Shown here piece after piece: positions 30,172 through 39,929 of a stretch of 64,000 bases of DNA. This stretch comes from Denitratisoma oestradiolicum (GTDB lineage Bacteria > Pseudomonadota > Gammaproteobacteria > Burkholderiales > Rhodocyclaceae), in the NCBI RefSeq assembly GCF_902813185.1, contig NZ_LR778301.1:806001-870000 (forward strand), given 5' to 3'. The position numbers and the translations under genes are program-made. Position 1 is the stretch's first letter. Each line of letters starts with the position of its first letter. Below the pieces are notes generated by a model. That model saw nothing but the letters and a program-made list of their open reading frames with translations, ran no database searches and was not told the DNA's origin.

Positions 30172-30273
30172 AATGCTATCTACCTAATTTACCGCTGAAT
30201 TTTGCCGTTACTCTGTTTGTGATTCAGGAGCGGGGCTGATAGACTTGGCCCCGATGCGTTGAGGAGTTGGTGG

Positions 30274-31224
30274 ATGAAAAAAGCCGTGATTTCCTTGGTG
30301 GTCATTGTGGGCCTGATCATGGGTCTGGCCCACAGTGATGCCCAGGCCGCTACCCAGAAGAAAAAAACGGTGGCGGCAAAGAAACATGTGCGCGCCCTGG
30401 CTGTGAAAAAGGGGACCCGCGTCCATCGGGCCTATAGTGCCGTGTCACCTGAGGATGCTCGGAATCTGGTGCTGGACTCTGCCTCGGCCCTGGTCCAGGA
30501 TCAGACCACCGGCGCGGTGCTGTTCGAGAAGAATGCCGGCGCCGTGCTGCCCATCGCCTCCATCACCAAGTTGATGACTGCCATGGTGGCTCTGGATGTC
30601 AAGCCCAGCCTGGAAGAAACCCTATCCATCGGCGAGGATGACGTGGATATCCTGAAGGGCACTCATTCCCGCCTGCGGGTCGGCACCCAGTTGAGCCGGG
30701 AAAACATGCTGCGTCTGGCCCTGATGTCCTCCGAGAACCGGGCGGCCTCGGCCTTGTCACGGCATTATCCGGGGGGGCGCCCGGCCTTCATCGCCGCCAT
30801 GAATCGCAAGGCCCAGTCCCTGGGACTGACGGACACCCACTTCGAGGATCCCACGGGCCTGACCGCAGCCAATGTCTCCAGTGCACGGGATCTCACGCGG
30901 ATGGTGGCGGCGGCCCATCAATATCCTCTGATCCGGGAGTTCTCCACCACCGCCGAATATGAAGTGCCCCTGGCTCGTCGCAACGAGATCTTCCGCAATA
31001 CCAACCTGCTGGTGCGCACGGGCAACTGGGAGATCGGCCTGTCCAAGACCGGCTTCATCAGCGAAGCGGGGCGCTGCCTGGTGATGCAGGCCTGGCTCAA
31101 CAACAAGCCCACCATCATCGTACTGCTCGATTCCTGGGGCAAGCTGACCCGGATCGGCGACGCCAACCGTATCAAGCGCTGGATCGAGAGCGCTTCTCTG
31201 AACAGTCGGCCGACGGCGGGTTGA
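30274..31224 (+). CDS. pbpG: D-alanyl-D-alanine endopeptidase (PBP7 type)
   Basis: A 316-residue periplasmic serine peptidase of the S11 family acting on peptidoglycan cross-links. A signal peptide covers residues 1-26 and is followed by a Lys-rich linker. Active-site motifs are SITK with Ser96 and Lys99, SSEN as the SxN motif, and SKTG as the KTG motif. The ATG at 30274 has GAGGAG seven bases upstream. The protein lacks the C-terminal beta domain of PBP5, which fits PBP7. A terminator follows directly. Confidence 0.9.
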   Translation: MKKAVISLVVIVGLIMGLAHSDAQAATQKKKTVAAKKHVRALAVKKGTRVHRAYSAVSPEDARNLVLDSASALVQDQTTGAVLFEKNAGAVLPIASITKLMTAMVALDVKPSLEETLSIGEDDVDILKGTHSRLRVGTQLSRENMLRLALMSSENRAASALSRHYPGGRPAFIAAMNRKAQSLGLTDTHFEDPTGLTAANVSSARDLTRMVAAAHQYPLIREFSTTAEYEVPLARRNEIFRNTNLLVRTGNWEIGLSKTGFISEAGRCLVMQAWLNNKPTIIVLLDSWGKLTRIGDANRIKRWIESASLNSRPTAG

Positions 31225-31246
31225 GGGGTTTTTCGCAGGGAGGAAG

Positions 31247-31269
31247 AGCCGGCGTCATGCCGGTTTTTT
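31247..31269 (+). terminator. Rho-independent terminator after pbpG
   Basis: Stem CCGGC/GCCGG with loop GTCAT, followed by six T. It overlaps the stop region of the convergent iclR-type gene. Confidence 0.8.
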
Positions 31270-32053
31270 ATTTGTCCGGCGCAACGTAGCCGATGGCGTT
31301 GGAGAGGGCATCGGCGGTTTCCCTCACGATGGGAATCCAGTCGTCGCTGTAGCGATCCGCCGGGGCGGAGACGGACAGGCCTGCCACCAGATGTCCGGCG
31401 TCGTCCCGCACCGGGGCCGCCACGCAGCGCAGGCCCAGCTCGATTTCCTCATTGTCGAAGGCCACCCCGTGGCGGCGCACCCGGGCCAGTTCTTTTTCCA
31501 GGGCCACGATGTTGGTGATGGAACCGGGCGTGCGGCCGGGCAGGCCGGTGCGGCGGGCGTAGTCCCGCACCGATTCGGCATTGCCCTCGGCCAGATAGAG
31601 CTTGCCCACCGCCGTGACATGGAGGGGCGCGCGCGCGCCCACCAGATGCACCACCCGCACCGAGGAGCGGCCGCTGGAGGTGCGCTCCACATAGACGATC
31701 TCGTCCCCCTGGCGTACCCCCAGATTGATGCTCTCCCCCAGGCGTTGGTGCAACTGCTGCATCAGGGGCATGGCGGAATCCCGGATGTTGATGCGGGACT
31801 TGACGATATTGCCCAGCTCCAGCAGGCGTATGCCCAGCCGGTAGGTGCCGGGTTCGGCCCGTTCCACGAAGTCGGCGCTGGCCATGGCGGCCAGGATACG
31901 GTGGGCCGTCGACGGGTGGAGCCCGGTTTCCAGGGCAAGCTGCTTCAGACTGATGGGATCGTGATGGTAGGACAAAGTATCGAGCAGTTTCATCATGCGC
32001 TCGATGACTTGAATCCCGCCCCTGGGTTCTGCTTCGACTGACTTGGGTGACAT
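31268..32053 (-). CDS. IclR-family transcriptional regulator
   Basis: A 261-residue IclR regulator. The N-terminal winged helix (about residues 14-75) includes PISLKQLALETGLHPSTAHRILAAM; the effector-binding domain (about 90-255) has YVERTSSGRSSVRVVHLVGARAPLHVTAVGKLYLA and a GVAFDNEEIELGLRCVAAPV segment. The ATG at 32053 is the first before the conserved region. No neighbouring catabolic gene reveals its target. Confidence 0.92.
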   Translation of the reverse strand: MSPKSVEAEPRGGIQVIERMMKLLDTLSYHHDPISLKQLALETGLHPSTAHRILAAMASADFVERAEPGTYRLGIRLLELGNIVKSRINIRDSAMPLMQQLHQRLGESINLGVRQGDEIVYVERTSSGRSSVRVVHLVGARAPLHVTAVGKLYLAEGNAESVRDYARRTGLPGRTPGSITNIVALEKELARVRRHGVAFDNEEIELGLRCVAAPVRDDAGHLVAGLSVSAPADRYSDDWIPIVRETADALSNAIGYVAPDK

Positions 32054-32085
32054 ATTCGTCCCTGGCCTCTGGAGCGAGGATAGTA

Positions 32086-32598
32086 CTACAGGCCCTGGCG
32101 GGGTTTGACCGGACGGGCCGAGGTGATGAAGACCACGGCGCGGGAACTGCGGATATCCGCGTGCAGGGCCTCGATCAGGGGCGGGTTGACCAGCGTTTCC
32201 GCGCTCCAGGCAATGACGAAACTGGCCCCCGAGCCCCCGGCCGTGTCCTCGTGGGGCACGAACAGCTCGTGGCTGCCCAGGGGTGGGATGGTCTGGGGGC
32301 TGGTCAGGTATTCCTTCAGTAGACGGCCCCGGGTGTCGAAGTAACGGGCCGAATGGATGCGGATGGCGCTGGCGCCATCGGTGTTGCGGATGCTGATATG
32401 GGCAGAGGTCAGCGCACGGGAGGGTTGCCCCTGGCTGTCCCGGCTGCCGTGGTAGATATGGGAATAGATCGGCAGGTAGAGCGTCTGCCCGCTGGAAAGG
32501 GGGAGCGTTTCCTGAGCCTGCGCGGATACCGCGAGGAGAAGCAGGAAGGGGAGCAGAAGGGCAACGATGCCTGATCGGTGCAGCGCAGGGTGTCTCAT
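32086..32598 (-). CDS. Secreted DUF3124-type protein
   Basis: A 170-residue protein with a signal peptide of about 28 residues (GIVALLLPFLLLLAVSAQAQ). The mature part contains the segments YLPIYSHIYHG, TSAHISIRNTD and PLGSHELFVPHEDTAGGSGASFVIAW, matching DUF3124, a periplasmic family of unknown role. Its ATG overlaps the stop of the upstream antiporter gene (ATGA), so the two are translationally coupled and may work together. Confidence 0.78.
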   Translation of the reverse strand: MRHPALHRSGIVALLLPFLLLLAVSAQAQETLPLSSGQTLYLPIYSHIYHGSRDSQGQPSRALTSAHISIRNTDGASAIRIHSARYFDTRGRLLKEYLTSPQTIPPLGSHELFVPHEDTAGGSGASFVIAWSAETLVNPPLIEALHADIRSSRAVVFITSARPVKPRQGL

Positions 32599-34343
32599 GG
32601 CTGGGGCTCCTGGGGTGCGGGGGCGGCGGGCTGGGTCTTGCCATAGTAGCCCCGCAGGGAAGCATAGCGTCCGGCCCTCACTGCACGGACACGGGTGATC
32701 GTCTGTTCCATGGGCACTCCCAGTTGGGACAGGATTTCCGTCGCCAGCATCAGGCTGCCTTCCAGCACCTCCGGTATGGCTTCGGTGGCCCCGGCATGCT
32801 TCAGTCGTATCACCCCCGGCTCGTCCAGGGCACGCACCACTACCGGCATATCGGGCCGGCTGCGCCTGACCAGGCGCAGCACTCGCTCTGCCGAGCCCAG
32901 GTCCGGGTAGGTGATCACCAGTCCCCGTGCCCGCTCCAGACCTGCGGCCTTGAGTACTTCCGGCCGGTCGGCGTTGCCGAAGGCGGTACGTCCCAAGGCT
33001 GGTAGATGGCGCTTGTTCACGCACTGGAGATCCAGATCCAGTGCCAGGAAGGGAATATTCTCGGCGGAGAGGAATTCGCCGATATTTTTTCCTGTGCGGC
33101 CGTAACCGCAAAGAATGACATGGCCCGAAAGCTCACTGCCTTCGGTGGCGACGGCCTCCACGACTTTTTCGCCCCGGGCGCGGTTGCTTGCGATATGGGC
33201 TCCCAGGCGGGCCGTTCGTTCGATCAGGAAGGGGGCGATGAACATGGACGCCAGCATGGCCGATATGGTGAGCTGGAACACATCTCCTTCCACCAGGCCG
33301 AGACTATGGGCCAGTTCGATCAATACCAGGCCGAACTCTCCTCCCTGGGCCAGTTGCGCCGCAGTACGCAGGCTGACCTCCAATGGCGCACGGGTACTCA
33401 GCGCTGCCAGCAGAGCCACCAGCCCCTTGCCCCCTACCAGCAGCAGTACCGCCAGCAGCAGCAGCCCCAGATTCGACAGAACGTAGCCGATGTCCAGCAT
33501 CATGCCCACAGTGACGAAGAACAGGCCCAGCAGGATGTCCCGGAAGGGGCGGATGTCCGCTTCCACCTGGTGACGATAGGCGGTTTCGGAGATCAGCATG
33601 CCGCCTACAAAAGCGCCCAGGGCCAGAGACAGCCCGGCCTGCTCGGTGGCGTAGGACAGACCCACGACGATCCACAGGGTAGTCAGCACGAACAGTTCGC
33701 TGGATCGATGGTGAGCCACCCGCTCGAAGATGGGGGGCATCAGCCGCTTGCCGATGTTGATCAGCAGGATCAGCACCAGCGCCGCCTCGACCATGGCCAG
33801 ACCCATGGCCTGGGTGAGATTCTCGCCGGGGGCAGCCAGGGCCGGGAACAGGATCAGAGCCGGCACCACCGCCAGATCCTGGAACAGCAGCACCCCCATG
33901 GTCTGGCGTCCGGAGCGGGAGTGAAGCTCCAGTCGTTCGGAGAGCATTTTCGCCACAATGGCGGTGGATGACATGGCGACCGCCAGGCCCACGACCAGCG
34001 AGGTGCGCCAGCCCTGGTCATAGATGAGACCGGTGAGCAGTGCGGTTCCCGCCACCGTCAGCAGTACCTGGCTCAAACCCAGGCCGAATACCAGGGAGCG
34101 CATTGCCATCAGGCGCGCCAGACTGAATTCCAGACCGATGGAAAACATCAGGAATACCACGCCGAACTCGGCGAAGGCATCCACCTGTTTGCTTTCTGCC
34201 ATCAGGGCCAGACCATGGGGCCCCAGGGCAATGCCGATGGACAGATAGCCCAGCATCGCCGGCAGCCGGAAGCGGCGGGTGATGGCCAGGGCGGTGACTG
34301 CGGCGGTCAGCAGGAGCAAGAGATAGGGCAGGGTGGAATGCAT
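32595..34343 (-). CDS. CPA2-family cation/proton antiporter with TrkA-N (RCK) domain, Kef-like
   Basis: A 582-residue inner-membrane protein. About 12 helices cover residues 1-385 with the CPA2 pattern (MLGYLSIGIALGPHGLAL, LGAFVGGMLISETAYRHQVEADI). An NAD-binding RCK domain follows at about 405-525 (VILCGYGRTGKNIGEFL). This is the layout of KefB/KefC glutathione-gated K+ efflux systems and YbaL; no KefF/KefG partner is adjacent. The coupled DUF3124 gene follows. Confidence 0.9.
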   Translation of the reverse strand: MHSTLPYLLLLLTAAVTALAITRRFRLPAMLGYLSIGIALGPHGLALMAESKQVDAFAEFGVVFLMFSIGLEFSLARLMAMRSLVFGLGLSQVLLTVAGTALLTGLIYDQGWRTSLVVGLAVAMSSTAIVAKMLSERLELHSRSGRQTMGVLLFQDLAVVPALILFPALAAPGENLTQAMGLAMVEAALVLILLINIGKRLMPPIFERVAHHRSSELFVLTTLWIVVGLSYATEQAGLSLALGAFVGGMLISETAYRHQVEADIRPFRDILLGLFFVTVGMMLDIGYVLSNLGLLLLAVLLLVGGKGLVALLAALSTRAPLEVSLRTAAQLAQGGEFGLVLIELAHSLGLVEGDVFQLTISAMLASMFIAPFLIERTARLGAHIASNRARGEKVVEAVATEGSELSGHVILCGYGRTGKNIGEFLSAENIPFLALDLDLQCVNKRHLPALGRTAFGNADRPEVLKAAGLERARGLVITYPDLGSAERVLRLVRRSRPDMPVVVRALDEPGVIRLKHAGATEAIPEVLEGSLMLATEILSQLGVPMEQTITRVRAVRAGRYASLRGYYGKTQPAAPAPQEPQP

Positions 34344-34434
34344 GGGTCAGTAATGGAATCGGGGGCAATGACGCCCTTGATAGAATGGCCCGGAATGCCG
34401 ACCCGCAAGTCTACCAAGAGACCTTCGTATAACC

Positions 34435-35652
34435 ATGACGATTATTGGAATCCCCCTGGAATTCGTACTGTTTGCCGCCACGCTGCTGGGTGTGGCGCTG
34501 TTTCACCACCATACCCTGTACGTGGGGCTGGGTGGGCTGGCGGCGGTTTCCCTCTACAAGATACTGGTTGCAGGTTTTGCCACCGGCGTCGGCTTCGTCG
34601 GTTTTGCCGCGCATCTGGATCACGAGTTGGTTACCCTGGCCAACCTGCTTTGCCTGCTGCTGGGGTTCGCCCTGCTGTCCCGGCATTTCGAAAAAAGCCA
34701 CATCCCGGTCATCCTTCCCCGTTACCTGCCCGATGACTGGAAAGGAGGCTTTCTGCTGTTGGTCATGGTCTTCATCCTCTCGGCCTTTCTCGACAATATC
34801 GCGGCGGCCCTGATCGGCGGTGCCATGGCCCACCAGTTGTTTCGCGCACGGGTTCATATCGGCTACCTGGCGGCCCTTGTGGCGGCTTCCAATGGCGGCG
34901 GCGCCGGCTCCGTGGTGGGGGACACCACCACCACCATGCTCTGGATCGCCGGTGCCGCGCCATTGCAAGTGATGGAGGCATTCGTCGGCAGCAGCGTCGC
35001 CCTGGTGGTGTTCGGCATTCCGGCCGCCCTGGCCCAGCATCGCTATTCGCCCATACTCAAACATAGTCATGAGCACACCCATGTGGACTGGGTACGGGTG
35101 GGCATTGTCGCCACCATCCTGGTCTGCGCGGTCGCCACCAATATCTTCGTGAACTTTCACTATCCGGCGGAGGCTGGCCATTTCCCCTTCATCGGCGTGG
35201 CAGTCTGGGTGGCGATCCTGTTGACCGCCAATGTGCGCCGCCATGACTGGGAGGTTTTGCCGGAGAGCCTCAAGGGTTCGGTCTTCCTGTTGTCCCTGGT
35301 GCTTTGCGCCTCCATGATGCCAGTGGAGCAACTGCCCGTGGCCTCCTGGGCCACCACTCTGGGGCTGGGCTTTGTCTCCGCTGTGTTCGACAACATTCCT
35401 CTGACCGCCCTGGCCATCAAGCAGGGGGGCTACGACTGGGGCTTCCTGGCCTACGCAGTGGGCTTCGGCGGTTCCATGGTCTGGTTCGGTTCCTCCGCCG
35501 GGGTGGCCCTGTCCAACATGTATCCGGAAGCCAAGTCCGTTGGGCTGTGGCTGCGCCATGGCTGGTTCGTGGCGGTGGGCTATGTGGTCGGTTTCATGGT
35601 GTTGTTGGCGGTGGTGGGCTGGCATCCCGAGGTCTTGGGCGGAGGGCGCTAG
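34435..35652 (+). CDS. NhaD/ArsB-like ion transporter (IT superfamily)
   Basis: A 405-residue protein with about 10-12 helices and the internal twofold signature of ion-transporter family carriers: LSAFLDNIAAALIGG plus SVVGDTTTTMLWIAG in the first half, and VSAVFDNIPLTALAIKQGG plus GSSAGVALSNMYPEA in the second. A His-rich loop (HSHEHTHVD) near residue 205 may bind metal or sense pH. Na+/H+ exchange is the best guess; citrate or anion transport is possible. It abuts the next antiporter gene with zero spacing. Confidence 0.82.
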   Translation: MTIIGIPLEFVLFAATLLGVALFHHHTLYVGLGGLAAVSLYKILVAGFATGVGFVGFAAHLDHELVTLANLLCLLLGFALLSRHFEKSHIPVILPRYLPDDWKGGFLLLVMVFILSAFLDNIAAALIGGAMAHQLFRARVHIGYLAALVAASNGGGAGSVVGDTTTTMLWIAGAAPLQVMEAFVGSSVALVVFGIPAALAQHRYSPILKHSHEHTHVDWVRVGIVATILVCAVATNIFVNFHYPAEAGHFPFIGVAVWVAILLTANVRRHDWEVLPESLKGSVFLLSLVLCASMMPVEQLPVASWATTLGLGFVSAVFDNIPLTALAIKQGGYDWGFLAYAVGFGGSMVWFGSSAGVALSNMYPEAKSVGLWLRHGWFVAVGYVVGFMVLLAVVGWHPEVLGGGR

Positions 35653-36990
35653 ATGCGATATCTCGGTCTGCTCCCGCTGCTTTCGCCACTCCCCGCCCTG
35701 GCAGCGGGCGGCAGCGTGGTGGGGGAGAACCTGCTCTGGCTGGCCCTGATCCTGATAGCGGCGCGCCTCTTCGTGCCCCTGGCCCGGCGTATCGGTTTTC
35801 CCGCCGTGCTGGGGGAATTGTTGTTGGGTGTGGTGCTGGGCAATCTCTCACTCTTCGGGCTGCACTATTTCGACAGCATTCCCCGGGACCCCATCATCGC
35901 CTTCATCGCCGAACTGGGGGTGATCGTGCTGCTGTTGCAGATCGGCCTGGAAACCCGGCTGCGGGATCTGATCGACGTGGGTCCCCGGGCCTCCCTGGTG
36001 GGCAGTGTCGGCATTGCCGCCCCTTTCGCCCTGGGTGCCTGGCTGGTGGGGCCGCTGTTGTTGCCGGGCATGGATTCCAATACCTATCTGTTCCTGGGAG
36101 CCACTCTGGCCGCCACCTCGGTGGGCATCACGGGACGGGTGTTCCGCGACCTGGGCAAGCTCGACACGCCCGCAGCCCGCATCGTGCTGGGGGCGGCGGT
36201 GATCGACGACGTGCTGGGCCTGGTGATCCTGGCCGTGGTTTCCAGCCTGGTTACGGCGGGCTCGGTGAGCGGCGGCGAAGTCCTGCTGATCATTGCCAAG
36301 GCGGCCCTGTTCCTGGCGGGCAGCATCGGCATCGGGCGCCTGGTCGCGCCCCATTCCAGTCGCTGGCTGGCCCGGCTCGACGCCGGGCCCAGCATGCTCT
36401 TCGCCCAGGTGCTGGCGGCCGGTCTGTTTTTCGCCTGGCTGGCCCATGCAATGGGTCTGGCGCCCATCATCGGCGCCTTTGCGGCCGGTCTGCTGTTCGA
36501 ACCCATCTTCCTCAAGGATTTCGAGACCCCCGCCATCGTGCGGGAGATCGAACCCCTGCTGCCTGCTGGCGACGGGGCACGGGCCGCCCGGTTACGGGCG
36601 ATCCTGCTGCGCCATACCGGCCATCAGCATGAGCACATGATCGAGCCCATCGGCTATTTCTTCGTCCCGGTGTTCTTCGTCCTCACCGGCATGCAGGTGG
36701 ACCTGAGGGCCTTCGCCGACCCGACGGTGACCGGCATCGCCCTGGGCATCACCGTTGCGGCCATCGCCGGCAAGCTGCTGGCGGGCTTGTGCGCCGGCAA
36801 TGCGGGGCGCTGGCTGGTGGGCTGGGGCATGGTGCCCCGGGGCGAAGTGGGCCTGATCTTCGCCATGGCCGGGCGTCAGCTGGGGGTGATGGGGGATGCC
36901 CTGTTCTCGGCAGTGGTGGTGATGGTGATCCTCACCACCCTGGTGACGCCGCCCATGCTGTCTTGGCTGCTGAAGTCCCCCGGGCGTTGA
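35653..36990 (+). CDS. CPA2-family Na+(K+)/H+ antiporter without RCK domain
   Basis: A 445-residue antiporter with helices across its whole length. It has AVLGELLLGVVLGNLSLFG, an acidic-pair helix (VIDDVLGLVILA) typical of CPA antiporters, and GLAPIIGAFAAGLLFEP. Near residue 320 is a His-containing cytoplasmic loop (HTGHQHEHM). The start codon immediately follows the TAG of the NhaD-like gene, so the two carriers are expressed together. Confidence 0.9.
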   Translation: MRYLGLLPLLSPLPALAAGGSVVGENLLWLALILIAARLFVPLARRIGFPAVLGELLLGVVLGNLSLFGLHYFDSIPRDPIIAFIAELGVIVLLLQIGLETRLRDLIDVGPRASLVGSVGIAAPFALGAWLVGPLLLPGMDSNTYLFLGATLAATSVGITGRVFRDLGKLDTPAARIVLGAAVIDDVLGLVILAVVSSLVTAGSVSGGEVLLIIAKAALFLAGSIGIGRLVAPHSSRWLARLDAGPSMLFAQVLAAGLFFAWLAHAMGLAPIIGAFAAGLLFEPIFLKDFETPAIVREIEPLLPAGDGARAARLRAILLRHTGHQHEHMIEPIGYFFVPVFFVLTGMQVDLRAFADPTVTGIALGITVAAIAGKLLAGLCAGNAGRWLVGWGMVPRGEVGLIFAMAGRQLGVMGDALFSAVVVMVILTTLVTPPMLSWLLKSPGR

Positions 36991-37070
36991 TGTCTGGTGC
37001 TCCCATAGCCTGTTTTTCTTGACTTCGGCATCGCAAGGCTACTTCCCGTCGGAACATGCGTTGCTGGGCA

Positions 37071-37586
37071 TCATAAGTGGTGACTGAGCAGGATAAACAG
37101 CCGGCGGTAGAAGTCGCCGTCGGAAACCGTCTCCTCGCCGACTTTGATCATGTTCTCGCTGCTGGCGACCCAGGGCAGGGAAATGGAGCCCATGCCTGTC
37201 ACGCTTAGGCCGGCACTGGTGTTGCTGGCCTTAAGCTCGAAATAGGTCTGCTTGGCGTTGGCATAAACCACCGCTCCTGGTTCCGCCGCCAGGCAGACCA
37301 GGTTGATCTCCAGCCGGGTATGGTGTTCTTTCGAAGGCTGGAAGGCCTTTTGACCCTGGATCAGGGCCTTGGCCTTCTGCTCCACTTGGTACCCCTGACT
37401 GAGCAAGGCCCGGCGTCCGGCTTCGCAGGCGCTTTCGTTGTCGGCCTCCAGGCGATATTCAAAGGGGGTTTCGACGCCGAAACTCTCCTTGGGATAGACG
37501 GAAAGCGCCGACAAGGGGGGCGAGGGGGCGGCGCAGCCCGCCGCGAGGCAGCCGAGGATCAGGGAGAGACAACGTTGGGTGGGCAT
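37071..37586 (-). CDS. DUF2242-like lipoprotein
   Basis: A 171-residue protein starting MPTQRCLSLILGCLAAGCAAP. The hydrophobic leader and lipobox (LAAGC) mark it as a lipoprotein processed at Cys18. The mature region (ESFGVETPFEYRLEADNESACEAGRRALLSQGY, given here as a family-like stretch near residues 36-68) resembles DUF2242. The ATG at 37586 is chosen because it sets up the signal peptide. It is divergent from the MarR gene, with the shared 93-bp gap carrying dyads. Confidence 0.7.
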   Translation of the reverse strand: MPTQRCLSLILGCLAAGCAAPSPPLSALSVYPKESFGVETPFEYRLEADNESACEAGRRALLSQGYQVEQKAKALIQGQKAFQPSKEHHTRLEINLVCLAAEPGAVVYANAKQTYFELKASNTSAGLSVTGMGSISLPWVASSENMIKVGEETVSDGDFYRRLFILLSHHL

Positions 37587-37604
37587 CAGGCGGGAATATA
37601 TATT

Positions 37605-37636
37605 GATTGCAATATAATTGGTGACAATGCATTGTC
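37605..37636. promoter_or_regulatory. AT-rich divergent operator region with a 14-bp perfect palindrome
   Basis: GACAATGCATTGTC at 37623-37636 is a perfect dyad, and ATTGCAAT at 37606-37613 is a second, shorter one. Both lie in a strikingly AT-rich stretch between the divergent lipoprotein and marR genes. MarR proteins usually bind such dyads between divergent promoters, so autoregulation is likely. Confidence 0.6.
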
Positions 37637-37679
37637 TGGATTCTACTAGACTGCTAACCCACCCCAGCGGAAGGCTGCG

Positions 37680-38159
37680 ATGACAAGGAACCCCGATACC
37701 CAATTGCCGATGGATGTGCTGCGGAAATTCCGCATGATTTTCGGGTCCGTGCGCCAGCACTTCCGGGAGGTCGAACAAAGCTGCGGCGTATCCGGTTCAC
37801 AGCTTTGGATCCTGCAGGAAGTGGCCAGTATGCCGGGCCTCGGGGTTTCCGAGTTGGCGGCTCGCCTGGCCATCCACCAGTCCACCTGTAGCCAACTGGT
37901 CGAGAAGCTCGTTGCGCGGGGCTTGTTGCTCAAGCGGCGTAGCGCCCAGGATCAGCGGCGGGTGGACCTGAGCCTGTCCGCAGAGGCCGAAGGTATCCTG
38001 GGCCGGGCGGCGGGCCCCGCTGCCGGGCTACTGCCCGTCGCCCTGATGGCGCTGTCGGCGGATACCTTGGCGGTGCTCAATGACTCCCTGGCCCGGGTGA
38101 TCGAGCACTTGCCTAGCCGTGACGAGCGCTGGGCCGATCGGCCCCTGGCCGACCTATGA
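37680..38159 (+). CDS. MarR-family transcriptional regulator
   Basis: A 159-residue winged-helix regulator. The core VSGSQLWILQEVASMPGLGVSELAARLAIHQSTCSQLVEKLVARGLLLKRRSAQDQRRVDLSLS-type region (residues 38-105) has the recognition helix and the Asp-Arg beta-wing of MarR proteins. Its stop overlaps the start of the OmpA-like lipoprotein gene (ATGA), so the regulator heads a small operon that includes an antiporter. Confidence 0.93.
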   Translation: MTRNPDTQLPMDVLRKFRMIFGSVRQHFREVEQSCGVSGSQLWILQEVASMPGLGVSELAARLAIHQSTCSQLVEKLVARGLLLKRRSAQDQRRVDLSLSAEAEGILGRAAGPAAGLLPVALMALSADTLAVLNDSLARVIEHLPSRDERWADRPLADL

Positions 38160-38737
38160 TGAGAGGAGCGTTTCCCTTGGCTGTGCTGGCCCTGCTGGTG
38201 GCCGGATGTGCGGCGTCTTTGCTACCAACCAACCCCGTCGCTATGGAGCCGAAGGAGCAGGTTCCCTCTGCTGCTGCAGGCCTTGGGGGTGTCAATCCTG
38301 TTCCTCCGGCTCCAGCGGCAATCCCCGCTGCCCCGCTCGGCGTTTCTGACAAGATACCGGCGGATGAGGCTGACGCGCCGCCCAGCGTGATGTTTCCCAT
38401 GGGTTCGGCCCAGTTGTCTGCCGAAAGCGGGGCCGTGATCCGGACGGTGGTGGAGGCGCTCAAGGCGGAACGGTCTCGTACGGTGCTGCTGGTGGGCTAT
38501 TCCGGCCATCGGGGAAGCCGGGAAATCTCGCTGGCCCTGGCTGTGCGGCGTATTGCCGTGGTGGAAAAGGAACTTTTGCGCCAGGGCGCGCACCGGGGAC
38601 AGATCCGGAAAGTGGCCCGGGGATACCTGAAGTCTGTTTTGGAGCAATGCCGGGGCTCGGCCTGCGACCAGCGACTGCAACGGGTCGAATTGCGCCTGGT
38701 GGACAAGACCGGCCGGGAACTGGAGCAATCGTCATGA
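38156..38737 (+). CDS. OmpA/MotB-domain lipoprotein
   Basis: A 193-residue protein with a lipobox in the leader (LALLVAGCAAS, Cys18) and a Pro/Ala-rich linker to about residue 75. The OmpA-like peptidoglycan-binding domain starts near FPMGSAQLSAESGAVI and includes LLVGYSGHRGSREISLALAVRRIAVV. It probably links the outer membrane to peptidoglycan. Overlaps by ATGA with marR upstream and the antiporter downstream indicate strict co-expression. Confidence 0.85.
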   Translation: MMRGAFPLAVLALLVAGCAASLLPTNPVAMEPKEQVPSAAAGLGGVNPVPPAPAAIPAAPLGVSDKIPADEADAPPSVMFPMGSAQLSAESGAVIRTVVEALKAERSRTVLLVGYSGHRGSREISLALAVRRIAVVEKELLRQGAHRGQIRKVARGYLKSVLEQCRGSACDQRLQRVELRLVDKTGRELEQSS

Positions 38738-39927
38738 TCCCTGACTATCTGTCTTCCATGATCGTACCCCTGGCCTGGCCCTTGGCCTTGCTGGTGGCCT
38801 GGCTGGCGGGGGAGGCGGGCCAACGCTGGCTGGCCTTGCCCAGGGTCAGCAGTTACGGTCTGGTGGGCTTCCTGATGGCCGAACATCAGGTGGGTATCCT
38901 GGGAAAGATCGGTGGTGACCTGCTGTCCCTTGTGGCAGATGTGGCCTTCGGACTGATCCTCTTCGAATTGGGCTACCGCATCAACCTGCGCTGGCTGCGG
39001 AGCAATCCCTGGCTGGGGGTCAGCAGTCTGGCGGAGTCTTTCGGCAGTTTCGTGGTGGTCTTTGTCTTGGCCCAGGGGTTCGGCCTGGCCCTGGTCCCCT
39101 CTCTGCTGCTCGCGGCCCTGGCCATGTCCACGTCGCCGGCCTCCGTGCTTCGGGTGGTCAATGATTTGCGGGCGTCGGGCCAGGTGACGGAACGGGTGCT
39201 GCATCTCTCGGCCTTCAATTGCGTCCTGGCCGTCGTTGCTTTCAAGGCTGTGGTTGGATACTGGGTTCTGGCCACCGCAGGCAGCATATTTCACGCCCTC
39301 TGGAACAGCCTGGCAGTAGTGGTGGTCTCGGCGGGGCTCGGGGTGATGTTTGGTGTCATGGTGCCCGCCCTGTTGCGGCTGACCAGGACAGGTACCAGGG
39401 ATGCCACGGTGCTTTTCGCCCTGGCGGTACTGTTGCTGGTAGTCCTGACCCATGGCCTCAGATTCTCGCCGCTGCTGGCGACCCTGGCGTTCGGACTCGT
39501 GTCGCGACATCGACGGGTAGTTTTTTCCCAGGCCCAGCGAAACTTCGGCACTCTCGGCAATCTGCTTACCCTGTTTCTTTTCGTCTTTGCCGGTGCCACT
39601 CTTGACTGGCGGGATGCCGTGGCTGGGTTTTGGTTGGCTATGGCCCTGGTGGCTGGCCGCCTGGCGGTCAAGGTGACGGCGGTTGCCATGTTTGCCCGGC
39701 TGGCCGGCCTTTCCTGGCGTAAAGGGGTGCTGACCGGCTTTGCCCTGACGCCCCTTTCAGTATTCGCCATCCTGTTGCTGGAACAGACCAAACACTTGGG
39801 GGTCGGTCTGGTGGACGATCTGGCGCCCCTGGCGGCACTGGTATTGCTGCTGGACCTGATTGGTCCCATCGTGACCCAGCGGGCATTGATCTGGGCCGGC
39901 GAGGCTCCATTCGGCAAGGAGTCCTGA
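38734..39927 (+). CDS. CPA-type sodium/proton antiporter
   Basis: A 397-residue membrane protein with about 12 helices. It has the CPA-like first part ([53 protein letters not shown] region, residues 37-88) and [17 protein letters not shown]. The acidic-pair helix of typical CPA2 proteins is replaced by [16 protein letters not shown], so transport may be divergent. It ends 2 nt before ybdK. The ATG at 38734 overlaps the lipoprotein stop. Confidence 0.8.
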   Translation: MIPDYLSSMIVPLAWPLALLVAWLAGEAGQRWLALPRVSSYGLVGFLMAEHQVGILGKIGGDLLSLVADVAFGLILFELGYRINLRWLRSNPWLGVSSLAESFGSFVVVFVLAQGFGLALVPSLLLAALAMSTSPASVLRVVNDLRASGQVTERVLHLSAFNCVLAVVAFKAVVGYWVLATAGSIFHALWNSLAVVVVSAGLGVMFGVMVPALLRLTRTGTRDATVLFALAVLLLVVLTHGLRFSPLLATLAFGLVSRHRRVVFSQAQRNFGTLGNLLTLFLFVFAGATLDWRDAVAGFWLAMALVAGRLAVKVTAVAMFARLAGLSWRKGVLTGFALTPLSVFAILLLEQTKHLGVGLVDDLAPLAALVLLLDLIGPIVTQRALIWAGEAPFGKES

Positions 39928-39929
39928 CC

